Shown here: positions 1-7,568 of the stretch, one piece after another
Layout of the letters: each line of letters opens with the position of its first letter
Position numbering within the stretch: the stretch's first letter is position 1
Assembly (NCBI GenBank): GCA_041598875.1
Contig: JBFHXP010000082.1
Span: 1 to 11,959 of the forward strand
DNA length: 11,959 nt
Reading direction: 5' to 3'
Source of the DNA: JAKITW01 sp041598875
Lineage (GTDB): Bacteria; Desulfobacterota; Desulfobulbia; Desulfobulbales; BM004
Program-made: the position numbers and the translations under genes
The notes under the pieces: generated by a model
The model's database searches: none
Told to the model about the DNA's origin: nothing
The model's input: the letters and a program-made list of their open reading frames with translations, nothing else

Positions 1-165
1 GCCCAGGGGGTGGCTGTGCCGGCAGTGGCCCCGATCTTAAGCGTCCCGGTGGTTACCGCCTTAATCACAAAACCATCCACAGTGCCATCCACATCCGCCT
101 CATCACCCTGGGCAATGAGTTCGGCAAAGGTGATCTCAACCTCGGTATCCTCATTCACCGTATCG
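1..165 (-). other. Start of a tandem-95 / cadherin-like Ig domain (cut by window edge)
   Basis: The last visible residues begin VNEDTEVEITFAEL and continue through ADVDGTVDGF and VTTGTLKIG before the edge. The N-E-D-T start, acidic D-V-D-G-T-V-D centre and G-T-L-x-x-G strand are typical of the tandem-95/VCBS-like cadherin-fold repeats that are common in giant secreted proteins. More copies probably lie to the left of the window. Confidence 0.7.
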
Positions 166-3100
166 AGTACCCCGGCAAAAGCGGTCAGAGTCGGGATATC
201 GTTAAACCAACCGTCATTATTTCCATTATCAATTGAGTTGGCAGGCAGGATAGGCTTATGAGATGCGTCAGATCCAGACGCGTCAGAATCTGTGACAACA
301 AGATACTCCATGGTGCCTTTAATTGATGCGGCGGTGAGGTTAATAGACCACTTATTTCCAGGACTGTCAGAAACCAAATTAATCCGGTCGTCCGCGTCAA
401 GACCGTCAAGGGTCAGAGTCCCGGTGATAGTCTGGGTGGCGGTATTATCAAAAGTCAGGGTGACATCGGTGGCATTATCCACAGATTCAACCTTGGTGAA
501 ATTTTTAAAGGTGGTCGATCCAGTCAGCACCTGGTTTCCACCGTCAAAAATCACCGTTGAGTTACCGGCATTAAAGGTACCATTATTGGTCCAGTTACCT
601 GCGACAGAGATGATCGATCCCCGGGCAAGACAGGTGCCATTGATGGTGACGTTATGTGCCGCCAGACCGTAGTTATTGGCAGCAGTGGCGTCCAGGGTAG
701 CGTTAGCGCTGATTGTCAGATCACCGGTCAGTCCATTACCACCGGTGAGATCACCGGTCAGGCTGAAAGTTGTGGCAGCACCGGGATTTATCAGGAGGTT
801 GTTATATTTGGTGGTGGTGATGTCTGTCGGGGTGCCGGAACCACTGTAGACAACGGTTGAACCGGCGGTGGTAAAGGTACCGCCACCGGCAATGGTCAGC
901 GGTGTGCCGGTGGCGGTCAGCGTAAGAATATCGCCGGTGATATCAAAGGTATCGTCAGCACCGATGGTTAATGATCCTACCATGACGTTTGATGAGGTTG
1001 AAACCGAGGTGGTGGTGGCCGGGCCGATGGTCACGACACCCAAGTCCTGGCCGGCTGTCGCGTCGGAGAGCACCTGCACAGCGCCGTCAAAGGTCCAGAT
1101 GCCGGAGCCCTTGGCCAAAGAGCCGGCCGCACCGATGGTCACATTCCCGGCGGTATTGATGTTGGGATTGTTGGTGGTTAAATCAAGATGGCCGTCAGTA
1201 ACAGTCAGATCACCGTTTACATCAAAGACGCCATTGATGATGATATCATCACTGCCCGCAACACCGGTATTGTTCAGGGTTACAGTGTAGAATGGCTGAT
1301 TATTGGTGATAATACTCTGATCGACAACACCATCGAAAACGACTGTCGAGGTGCCGGGATTTACGCTCAAGCTCCCGGTCCCTCTGACTGCCCGCCATTT
1401 TTCCGCGACAGTAATTGTTGCACTGCCAAGGTTCAGGATGTGCGATCCGCCATTGTTCCCGGCGCTGAGCCCGCCGCCACCGATATCCACCATAGAACTG
1501 CCGAAGTTCATTGTCGACGAGCCACTCCAGAGGGGCTCGCCGAAAACCATGGAACCCGCGCTGAGCGCGTTGTTCTGAGTGTTAACAGTAACTCCGGATT
1601 TTCCTGTTTCCACATCAATGATTAACGCACCGGTGATTGTCAGGTCCCCGGCAAGGTTAAAGGTCGCGTTGGAATCGCTTGACCAGAGCCAGAAATCCGA
1701 GTTATAGGTCCCGCCGGCAACTGTCACCGTGCCGCTGATCGGACGATAGTAGAAAGCCTTGAGATTCTTGGTGGCGCCGCCATCGGTGACCGGGGTACCG
1801 CTATCCGCGAATGTTCCCAACTCAAAAAGACCTGTTACCGCACCTGTGCCAAAGGTAAGAGCGTTTGCCACCGCAAGGTGCGACTGCAGGGTGGTTGATT
1901 CTCCAGCCCCGGCCAGACTAAGATCATAGAAGTACTCTGTATATTGAGTACCCACGGTTTTCAGATTACCGCTGCCAGTGAGGGCGACATGGCTTGTCCC
2001 GTAGGTAAAGACACCCAGTGAAGAATCCCAACTGCCGGTTACGGTAAAGGTGTCTGCCCCGCCAATGAGGGTACCGCGGATATCGATATTACCACTGACA
2101 CCCTGGGTCGTGACATTGGCGCCGGGAGTGTAGGTGTGGCCAGCGACGACAAAAATCTCAGTGCCGGATTCCGCGGTGAGGTTATCGCCCGCATCCAGGC
2201 TATAAAGGATTTCCGCGTCCCCGCCCGCCCCGTCGGCTGTATCCAAGAGGGCATTGGTCATTGCCCCGCCGTTGTCATGGCGGATGATCAGGTGATCAAC
2301 ATAGATATTAAGGCCGGTGAGCGCGTCGCCGTCAATTACGGTGACAGAAGTCCCATCGTTGACGCCGATCACATTGTCATCAAGATAGACAAGGATGGTA
2401 TCGGTGGCGTTGAGAATTTTATAAAAGGCGTACTTGCCATTAAGATCGGTTGTCGTTGTTCCGCTATCAACTCCATTGACCAGCATTCGTACAATGCCCC
2501 CGGCCAGGGGGGTGACCCCTTCGTCGCTGTAGACAGTGCCGCTGATGGAATCATCGCCGATCTCGAAAATCGTGTTCGCGGAAACATTCCCGAGGTATTG
2601 AAGATAAAGGGTAGTGCCGCTTACCCCGGCATTGTAATCAGATCCCAGTTCCTTGACCACGCCATTGACCGTGATCACCAACGGGGCCGCGCCACCCCAG
2701 GCTGCAATTTCAAACACCGGCGCGTGATGGGTCGTGGTACTCTGGAACTCGAAAAGCACATGGTCATCGTTATCATCGTCATCCAGGGTGTATGCGTTGC
2801 GATTTTTTGAGTATCCGGTGTCAGTAAGTATCCCATCACCACCGGCAATGCCAAAATTCAAGGTGGCCGGGGTGATAAAGTCATCCTGGCGCTGCTCGGC
2901 AAGGGTGGTGTTGAACAGGCCGGTTGTGGTGGTATCGAAACTGTACTGCACCGAAGCCTGGTAGGTGGCGGTGCCGGGATTTGTTTTTTGAAAGGCAATG
3001 TCCACGTAGTTGTCAACGTTATCGGTGTCGGTGTTCTTGATCTGGATCGTGGTGTAATTGCTGATATTCTGCAGGGTGACATTCACCAGGCCATCGGTGG

Positions 3101-6100
3101 TGGCGCCCAGTTCAAAAAGACCCTGGTAGCTGATAATCGAAGGTGCTCCCACATTACCCGAGTTCCAGTTGGTGTTCGGGTTCACCGGGTTGAAGGTGCC
3201 GCTGTTGTTACTGCTCCACTGAAAGGTCTCATCAAGGATATCATCCTTCCACGAGGCATAGGTCATGAACATCCACTCGTTGCCCGCAGGGTCTGGAGAG
3301 AGAGTCATGGTTATATCAAAAACAACCCGGTCTTCATAAAAATTGCTGAAGATGGTTACCGTGCCGTAGGGAACCATTGTTGAACTGAACATCCTGCCCG
3401 TCATTTTCACCTGGGTAACCGTGTTGTTGGCCACCTCGATTGTGGTAAGGGCGTCAGGGTCTCGTATCAGGTTCAGGGCGCCAAGGGCATCCGAATAAAT
3501 ATTGCCCAGGGTCATTATGGAAAGAAGGTTGCTTGCCGGCGAGTCGCTTTTCTTGAGATAGAGTTCTCCCATCATCCCCTGCCCGAACACCGCCTTATAG
3601 ACCGAGGTTTCATGGACCAGATCAGGGATGATTGTCAGCACTGCGTCGGCATTGTCATTGTTGACCAGATTACTCGCTACCGTGGCCGCGGTTACTGCTC
3701 CCCGCAGGGTGTTCCCCGGGGTGGCAGTGCCGGCGATATCGTAGGTGATCAGGTATTGGGTGGCAACGGTGGAAATCGGCACGCTGAGGCCGCTGAAGAT
3801 CGCGGTATTGCCGACAAAGGATGCGGTACCGATGAGGGTATCAGCCGGATCCCACATATTGGCAAGGCCCACGTTGTCCCGCCAGATCTTGACCCCATTG
3901 GCCTTTACGTCGGCAACACCGGTGCCGCTGAAGGTCACGGTGAGCGCGGTCAGGGTATCAGCGCCAAGATCACTGGCCAGGGTAAAAGTACTGGCCGTGA
4001 AGTTTATACCGTTGGCCCAGACGTTGCGGTCTATCGGCAGAATGCCATCGCCGACAGTCACCTGTTGCGACAACACCTTGGCAACAAAGGCGTCCCCCTG
4101 ATCGCCACCGGCAAAGGGCCGGACCGGCGTGCCCCAGGAGGCCTTGCTGGTGCCTGCGACATAGACGTTACCGCCAGAATCCACTGCGACGGAGTTGCCT
4201 TGATCATCACCAGCCCCGCCCAGGAAGGTGTTCCAGGTGAGGCTGCCGTCACCCGCCAGTTTTGCCGCAAAGGCGTCAGTGCCGGCCGTATACGCCCGCG
4301 CCGGCGCAACGCCCCAGGTGGCCGAACTATTGCCAGCCACAGATACATTGCCACCCGCATCCACGCTGACCCCTTTGCCGTAATCATCACCAGCCCCGCC
4401 CAGAAAGGTGTTCCAGGTGAGGCTGCCGTCACTCGCCAGTTTTGCCGCAAAAGGGTCACTGCTTCCGGTATAGCCCCGTACCGGCGCGCCCCAGGTGGCG
4501 TTGCTGGAGCCGACCACATAGACATTGCCACCGGCATCCGAGCTGATCCCACCGCTGTTATCACTGCCAGCCCCGCCCAGGAAGGTGCTCCAGGCAAGAG
4601 AGCCGTTGCTCGCAAGTTTTGCGGCGAAAACATCATTGCCGGCCGTGTATGCCCGCACCGGAGCACCCCAGCTGACGCTGCTGGAGCCGACTACATAGAC
4701 ATTGCCGCCCGTATCCACACTGACACCACCATAACCGACATCGTGGCCAGCCCCGCCCAGAAAGGTATTCCAGGCGAGGGTGCCGTCACTTGCCAGTTTT
4801 GCGGCAAAAACGTCATATCCCGCGGCGGTATACGCCCGCACCGGCACGCCCCAGCTGGAACTGCTATCACCACCCACATAGACATTGCCAGCCGAGTCCA
4901 CAGTGACGCCGCGGGCATAATCATAGCCGAATCCGCCGAGAAAGGTGTTCCAGGCGAGGGTGCCGTCACTTGCCAGTTTTGCCACAAAAACGTCATCCTG
5001 CCCGGTATATGCCCGCACCGGCGCGCCCCAGGCAATCCCGCTCTGACCTGCCACATACACATTGCCCGCCGCGTCCACACTGACGCCGTAGCCATAATCA
5101 TAGCCAGCCCCGCCCAGGAAGGTACTCCAGATGAGACTGCCGTCGCTGGCCAACTTGGCGACAAAGGCGTCATAGACCCCGGTATACGCCCGCACCGGCG
5201 TACCCCAGGAGGATGAACTCCTTCCGGTTATATAGACATTGCCACCCGCATCCACGGCAATAGATTGTCCTTCATCATCACCCGATACGCCAAGAAAGGT
5301 ATTCCAGGTGAGAGTGCCGGTACTCGCCAGTTTCGCGACAAAGGCATCATTGCCTCCCCCGGCAGGAGCGTTTATCGGCGCGCCCCAGGCGCCACTGCTG
5401 GAACCTGCCACATAGACATTGCCGCCAGCATCCACAGTGACGCCCGCCCCGGATTCCCAGAAACTGCCTCCCAGAAATGTGCTCCAGGTCAGACTGCCGT
5501 CACTGGCGATTTTTACCGCAAAGGCATCGTTATAGACGAATCCCGAAAAAGAACGGATCGGCGCGCCCCAGGTGGCGCTGCTGGAACCAGTCATATAGAC
5601 ATTACCGCCGGCATCAACGCTGACCCCGTACCCGGAATCATTGCCAGCGCCACCCAGGAAGGTATTCCAGGTAAGAGTGCCGTCGGTTGCCAGTTTCGCG
5701 GCAAAGGCGTCATTATTTCCCGTATAGCCCCGAACCGGCGCGCCCCAGGTGGCGCTGCTGGAACCAGTCACGTAGACGTTGCCGCCGGCGTCTACGCTGA
5801 CCCCGTATCCGGAATCATTGCCAGCGCCACCCAGAAAGGTATTCCAGGTAAGAGTGCCGTTGCTCGCCAGTTTCGCGGCAAAGGCATCAGCACCTGCCGT
5901 ATACGCCTGTATCGGCGAACTCCCCCAGGTGGCGAAACTAGTGCCCGCGACATAGACATTACCACCCGCATCCACACTTACCCCGTAGCCGTAATCCGAG
6001 CCAGCCCCGCCCAGGAAGGTGTTCCAGGTGAGAGTGCCATTGCTCGCCAGTTTAACGGCATAGGCATCATTGTTCGAGATATACGCCTGTACTGGCGTGC

Positions 6101-7403
6101 CCCAGGAAGAAGAACTGTACCCTGCGACATAGACGTTGCCGCCCGCGTCCGCGCTGACACTGTACCCGGGATCACTGCCGCCGCCGCCCAGAAAAGTATT
6201 CCAGGTAAGGCTGCCGTCGCTGGCAAGTTTCGCGACAAAACCATCAGTGCCAAAGGTATACGCCCGCACCGGGGCGCCCCAGGCAGCACTGCTCTCACCG
6301 GTTACGTAAATGTCACCAGCCCCGTCAACGGTGATTCCATTGCCGCTGTCACTCCCGGCGCCGCCCAGAAAGGTGCACCAGGCAAGGCTGCCGTCACTGG
6401 CAAACTTCGCGACATAACCATCATCACCGCCACTGTACGCCCGAACCGGCGCGCCCCATGAATACGAGAGCACACCGGTAACATAGACGTTGCCACTGCT
6501 GTCGGTGGCAATCGCTTTTCCAGAATCATCCTTGCCGCCAGGGTTTCCCAGAAAAGTAACCCAGGAAAGGGTCGGGTCGATAACCAGTGAATAGTTTGGG
6601 TCGTACGCGCCAACCGAAAAGCCGACTTCCAGTTCTGAGATAAAACGGTAAGAAACTTCAACCGCTATCCGCTCTCCGTTGATCTCCTGCCAGGCGATCG
6701 GGGCTGAATCGACAAGCATCCCTGTTTCGTATGTCATGAGCAGGTTGCCCTGGGCATCCACCTCAACAGGCCGGTTGTAGCGGAGAAGAATCTGGTCGAC
6801 CGGTCTCCCGGTGAGACCCCCTTCGACCAGATAAGAGCTTTTGAGGATCCCTCCGTCAACCCCTTCATAGACCGCGGTCACCCCGTTCCAGGCATCAGCA
6901 TAGGTTACCCGACTCAGGGTGCCGGGCTCACCGGGGATTGTCTCCGCCCCGCTACCGCCATCGGCGACAGGAACCACCCCATGGGCTGCAACCAGCTCAA
7001 CCTTGTACATATAACTTAAGGTGGCCACGTAAACCGAATCCACCCCAAACCCCAGGATATGACCGTTATCCGTTTTGAACTGAAGCAACGCGCCGGTTTC
7101 CGCCCCCTGTCCGGAAACAATCTGATCAGTGCCCACGACCTCCCATGCTGTCCGCGTAACAAGCTCAACCGCCTCAATGATTGCGGTGGAGCCTGTTGTC
7201 TCATCTGGCTGGAATTCAGCATCAGGAAAATTCCGCGACGCGCCGGAAACAGACTCAATGGAACTCTCTATGACCGGGAGATCATCAAGAACAAGCTGAG
7301 TAGGCACGCCACCATCAAACGGAGTGGGAAAAACGTCTGCTGAAAGCAGAATCCGAGGCTCCAGCTGTTCAAAAACAAGACGAGTACGGCCCAATTTTGT
7401 CAT
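1..7403 (-). CDS. Giant LEPR-XLL / SBBP-repeat surface or secreted protein (3' end outside window)
   Basis: One open frame runs from ATG 7403 to the left edge, more than 2467 codons, with no stop seen. The ATG has AAAAGG five bases upstream, and an in-frame stop lies four codons before it, so no earlier start is possible. Domains in order: LEPR-XLL motif (residues 14-22); DUF7948-like region (about 60-275, ending in the typical LVIDPTLSW); 14 SBBP beta-propeller repeats (about 275-1110); an Ig-like segment (about 1115-1260); an unassigned segment (about 1265-1610) with an Asp-rich loop DDDDNDD; a carboxypeptidase-regulatory-like domain (about 1615-1675); Gly/Thr/Asn-rich beta-strand repeats (about 1735-2320); and the start of a tandem-95/cadherin-like domain (VNEDTEVEITF) at the edge. 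There is no classical signal peptide. Families with this architecture are very large extracellular proteins. A role in adhesion or matrix formation, and export by the adjacent adaptor/TolC pair, are inferences. Part of the C-terminus is missing from view. Confidence 0.93.
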   Translation of the reverse strand, partial: MTKLGRTRLVFEQLEPRILLSADVFPTPFDGGVPTQLVLDDLPVIESSIESVSGASRNFPDAEFQPDETTGSTAIIEAVELVTRTAWEVVGTDQIVSGQGAETGALLQFKTDNGHILGFGVDSVYVATLSYMYKVELVAAHGVVPVADGGSGAETIPGEPGTLSRVTYADAWNGVTAVYEGVDGGILKSSYLVEGGLTGRPVDQILLRYNRPVEVDAQGNLLMTYETGMLVDSAPIAWQEINGERIAVEVSYRFISELEVGFSVGAYDPNYSLVIDPTLSWVTFLGNPGGKDDSGKAIATDSSGNVYVTGVLSYSWGAPVRAYSGGDDGYVAKFASDGSLAWCTFLGGAGSDSGNGITVDGAGDIYVTGESSAAWGAPVRAYTFGTDGFVAKLASDGSLTWNTFLGGGGSDPGYSVSADAGGNVYVAGYSSSSWGTPVQAYISNNDAYAVKLASNGTLTWNTFLGGAGSDYGYGVSVDAGGNVYVAGTSFATWGSSPIQAYTAGADAFAAKLASNGTLTWNTFLGGAGNDSGYGVSVDAGGNVYVTGSSSATWGAPVRGYTGNNDAFAAKLATDGTLTWNTFLGGAGNDSGYGVSVDAGGNVYMTGSSSATWGAPIRSFSGFVYNDAFAVKIASDGSLTWSTFLGGSFWESGAGVTVDAGGNVYVAGSSSGAWGAPINAPAGGGNDAFVAKLASTGTLTWNTFLGVSGDDEGQSIAVDAGGNVYITGRSSSSWGTPVRAYTGVYDAFVAKLASDGSLIWSTFLGGAGYDYGYGVSVDAAGNVYVAGQSGIAWGAPVRAYTGQDDVFVAKLASDGTLAWNTFLGGFGYDYARGVTVDSAGNVYVGGDSSSSWGVPVRAYTAAGYDVFAAKLASDGTLAWNTFLGGAGHDVGYGGVSVDTGGNVYVVGSSSVSWGAPVRAYTAGNDVFAAKLASNGSLAWSTFLGGAGSDNSGGISSDAGGNVYVVGSSNATWGAPVRGYTGSSDPFAAKLASDGSLTWNTFLGGAGDDYGKGVSVDAGGNVSVAGNSSATWGVAPARAYTAGTDAFAAKLAGDGSLTWNTFLGGAGDDQGNSVAVDSGGNVYVAGTSKASWGTPVRPFAGGDQGDAFVAKVLSQQVTVGDGILPIDRNVWANGINFTASTFTLASDLGADTLTALTVTFSGTGVADVKANGVKIWRDNVGLANMWDPADTLIGTASFVGNTAIFSGLSVPISTVATQYLITYDIAGTATPGNTLRGAVTAATVASNLVNNDNADAVLTIIPDLVHETSVYKAVFGQGMMGELYLKKSDSPASNLLSIMTLGNIYSDALGALNLIRDPDALTTIEVANNTVTQVKMTGRMFSSTMVPYGTVTIFSNFYEDRVVFDITMTLSPDPAGNEWMFMTYASWKDDILDETFQWSSNNSGTFNPVNPNTNWNSGNVGAPSIISYQGLFELGATTDGLVNVTLQNISNYTTIQIKNTDTDNVDNYVDIAFQKTNPGTATYQASVQYSFDTTTTGLFNTTLAEQRQDDFITPATLNFGIAGGDGILTDTGYSKNRNAYTLDDDDNDDHVLFEFQSTTTHHAPVFEIAAWGGAAPLVITVNGVVKELGSDYNAGVSGTTLYLQYLGNVSANTIFEIGDDSISGTVYSDEGVTPLAGGIVRMLVNGVDSGTTTTDLNGKYAFYKILNATDTILVYLDDNVIGVNDGTSVTVIDGDALTGLNIYVDHLIIRHDNGGAMTNALLDTADGAGGDAEILYSLDAGDNLTAESGTEIFVVAGHTYTPGANVTTQGVSGNIDIRGTLIGGADTFTVTGSWDSSLGVFTYGTSHVALTGSGNLKTVGTQYTEYFYDLSLAGAGESTTLQSHLAVANALTFGTGAVTGLFELGTFADSGTPVTDGGATKNLKAFYYRPISGTVTVAGGTYNSDFWLWSSDSNATFNLAGDLTITGALIIDVETGKSGVTVNTQNNALSAGSMVFGEPLWSGSSTMNFGSSMVDIGGGGLSAGNNGGSHILNLGSATITVAEKWRAVRGTGSLSVNPGTSTVVFDGVVDQSIITNNQPFYTVTLNNTGVAGSDDIIINGVFDVNGDLTVTDGHLDLTTNNPNINTAGNVTIGAAGSLAKGSGIWTFDGAVQVLSDATAGQDLGVVTIGPATTTSVSTSSNVMVGSLTIGADDTFDITGDILTLTATGTPLTIAGGGTFTTAGSTVVYSGSGTPTDITTTKYNNLLINPGAATTFSLTGDLTGGNGLTGDLTISANATLDATAANNYGLAAHNVTINGTCLARGSIISVAGNWTNNGTFNAGNSTVIFDGGNQVLTGSTTFKNFTKVESVDNATDVTLTFDNTATQTITGTLTLDGLDADDRINLVSDSPGNKWSINLTAASIKGTMEYLVVTDSDASGSDASHKPILPANSIDNGNNDGWFNDIPTLTAFAGVLDTVNEDTEVEITFAELIAQGDEADVDGTVDGFVIKAVTTGTLKIGATAGTATPW
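440..2200 (-). repeat. Gly/Thr/Asn-rich filament-like beta-strand repeats in the giant protein
   Basis: Residues about 1735-2320 are low-complexity beta-strand sequence with irregular recurring motifs such as GSTVVYSGSG, TSTVVFDG and NSTVIFDGG. Each is followed by a polar stretch and an L-x-I/V strand (for example TGDLTI, NGDLTV). The pattern resembles right-handed beta-helix or filamentous-haemagglutinin-like passengers of surface proteins. It is more degenerate than the SBBP array and was recognised at protein level only. Confidence 0.65.
2382..2560 (-). other. Carboxypeptidase-regulatory-like / SpaA-like beta-sandwich domain in the giant protein
   Basis: About residues 1615-1675 read SGTVYSDEGVTPLAGG, then a short strand, then TDLNGKYAF and a hydrophobic strand. 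G-x-V-Y near the start and T-D-x-N-G-x-Y-x-F near the middle are typical of carboxypeptidase-regulatory-like or Cna-B/SpaA-type folds in extracellular proteins. It separates the unassigned middle of the protein from the filament-like repeats. The exact family cannot be set by eye. Confidence 0.6.
4075..6580 (-). repeat. Tandem array of 14 SBBP beta-propeller repeats (period about 180 nt)
   Basis: Fourteen copies of a W-x-T-F-L-G-G motif recur every 177-186 nt, at about 6550, 6370, 6190, 6015, 5835, 5655, 5470, 5290, 5115, 4940, 4760, 4575, 4395 and 4215. Each unit continues with G-x-x-V-D-x-G-G-N-V-Y-V-x-G, then S-W-G-x-P-V-R-A-Y, then D-A-F-A-A-K-L-A-S-D-G-S-L. This is the SBBP (beta-propeller repeat) signature. 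DNA identity between neighbouring units is high in places, so the array arose at least partly by recent tandem duplication. The first and last units are the most diverged. Confidence 0.92.
7338..7364 (-). other. LEPR-XLL motif at the N-terminus of the giant protein
   Basis: Residues 14-22 read LEPRILLSA, preceded by a short basic start (MTKLGRTRLVFEQ). This matches the conserved core of the LEPR-XLL domain, which is found at the extreme N-terminus of very long repetitive proteins. It sits where a signal peptide would be, but there is no long hydrophobic core. A sorting role is plausible but is not shown by the sequence. Confidence 0.85.
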
Positions 7404-7414
7404 AGGAACCTTTT
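7404..7414 (-). promoter_or_regulatory. Ribosome binding site of the giant protein gene
   Basis: AAAAGG ends five bases before ATG 7403 on the minus strand. It is a moderate Shine-Dalgarno match, and it fixes the start together with the in-frame stop just upstream. Confidence 0.55.
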
Positions 7415-7524
7415 ATGAAAAAACAACAGCAAACAATAAGCACTGCAATTACAAGGTAATAAAACCACTAACAAGGAAAATTGGACTTTTTCCCACGCTC
7501 AAAACCTGATATCCTCTTAAACAA

Positions 7525-7541
7525 TGCAAACAACGCGCCAA
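7525..7541 (-). promoter_or_regulatory. Candidate sigma-54 (-24/-12) promoter for the giant protein gene
   Basis: The minus strand reads TTGGCGCGTTGTTTGCA. Compared with the consensus TGGCACG-N4-TTGC(A/T), it has the invariant GG and GC dinucleotides with the required 10-base separation, and one mismatch (G for A). It lies downstream of the tolC-like stop. Transcription would start near 7514, giving a leader of about 110 nt before ATG 7403. It would make the giant gene dependent on an enhancer-binding activator. No activator gene of that type is in the window. Confidence 0.6.
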
Positions 7542-7565
7542 TAGAGATGGCGACCCAGCCTGGGT
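7536..7565 (-). other. Two tandem small inverted repeats after the tolC-like stop codon
   Basis: Arms ACCCA/TGGGT (7553-7565, 3-base loop) and CGCCA/TGGCG (7536-7552, 7-base loop) lie back to back, starting three bases after the stop of the tolC-like gene. No run of U follows, so they do not form a standard intrinsic terminator. They could stabilise the 3' end of the upstream transcript or serve as protein-binding sites. The second overlaps the -24 element of the sigma-54 candidate. Confidence 0.45.
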
Positions 7566-7568
7566 ATT

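Noticed and set aside
3612..5216. Plus-strand open frame of 534 codons with repeated Arg/Ala/Gly/Pro-rich units
   Set aside because: It is the antisense of the SBBP array. Its repetition mirrors the WxTFLGG units, it resembles no family, and the minus-strand frame has clear protein signatures.
5265..6461. Plus-strand open frame of 398 codons, also repetitive
   Set aside because: Antisense of the same SBBP array. It is open only because Leu and Ser codon choice on the true strand avoids the complements of stops.
4075..6580. CRISPR or satellite-like array because of the regular spacing
   Set aside because: The period is about 180 nt, there are no short identical repeats with unique spacers, and the units encode an in-frame protein repeat.
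7430..7470. Sigma-70 promoter (TTGTTA, 17-base spacer, TAATTG) before the giant gene
   Set aside because: The -10 match is poor in an AT-rich stretch. The sigma-54 box upstream is far closer to consensus.
7536..7565. Intrinsic terminator after the tolC-like gene
   Set aside because: The stems are short and no U-rich tract follows, so they are recorded only as inverted repeats.
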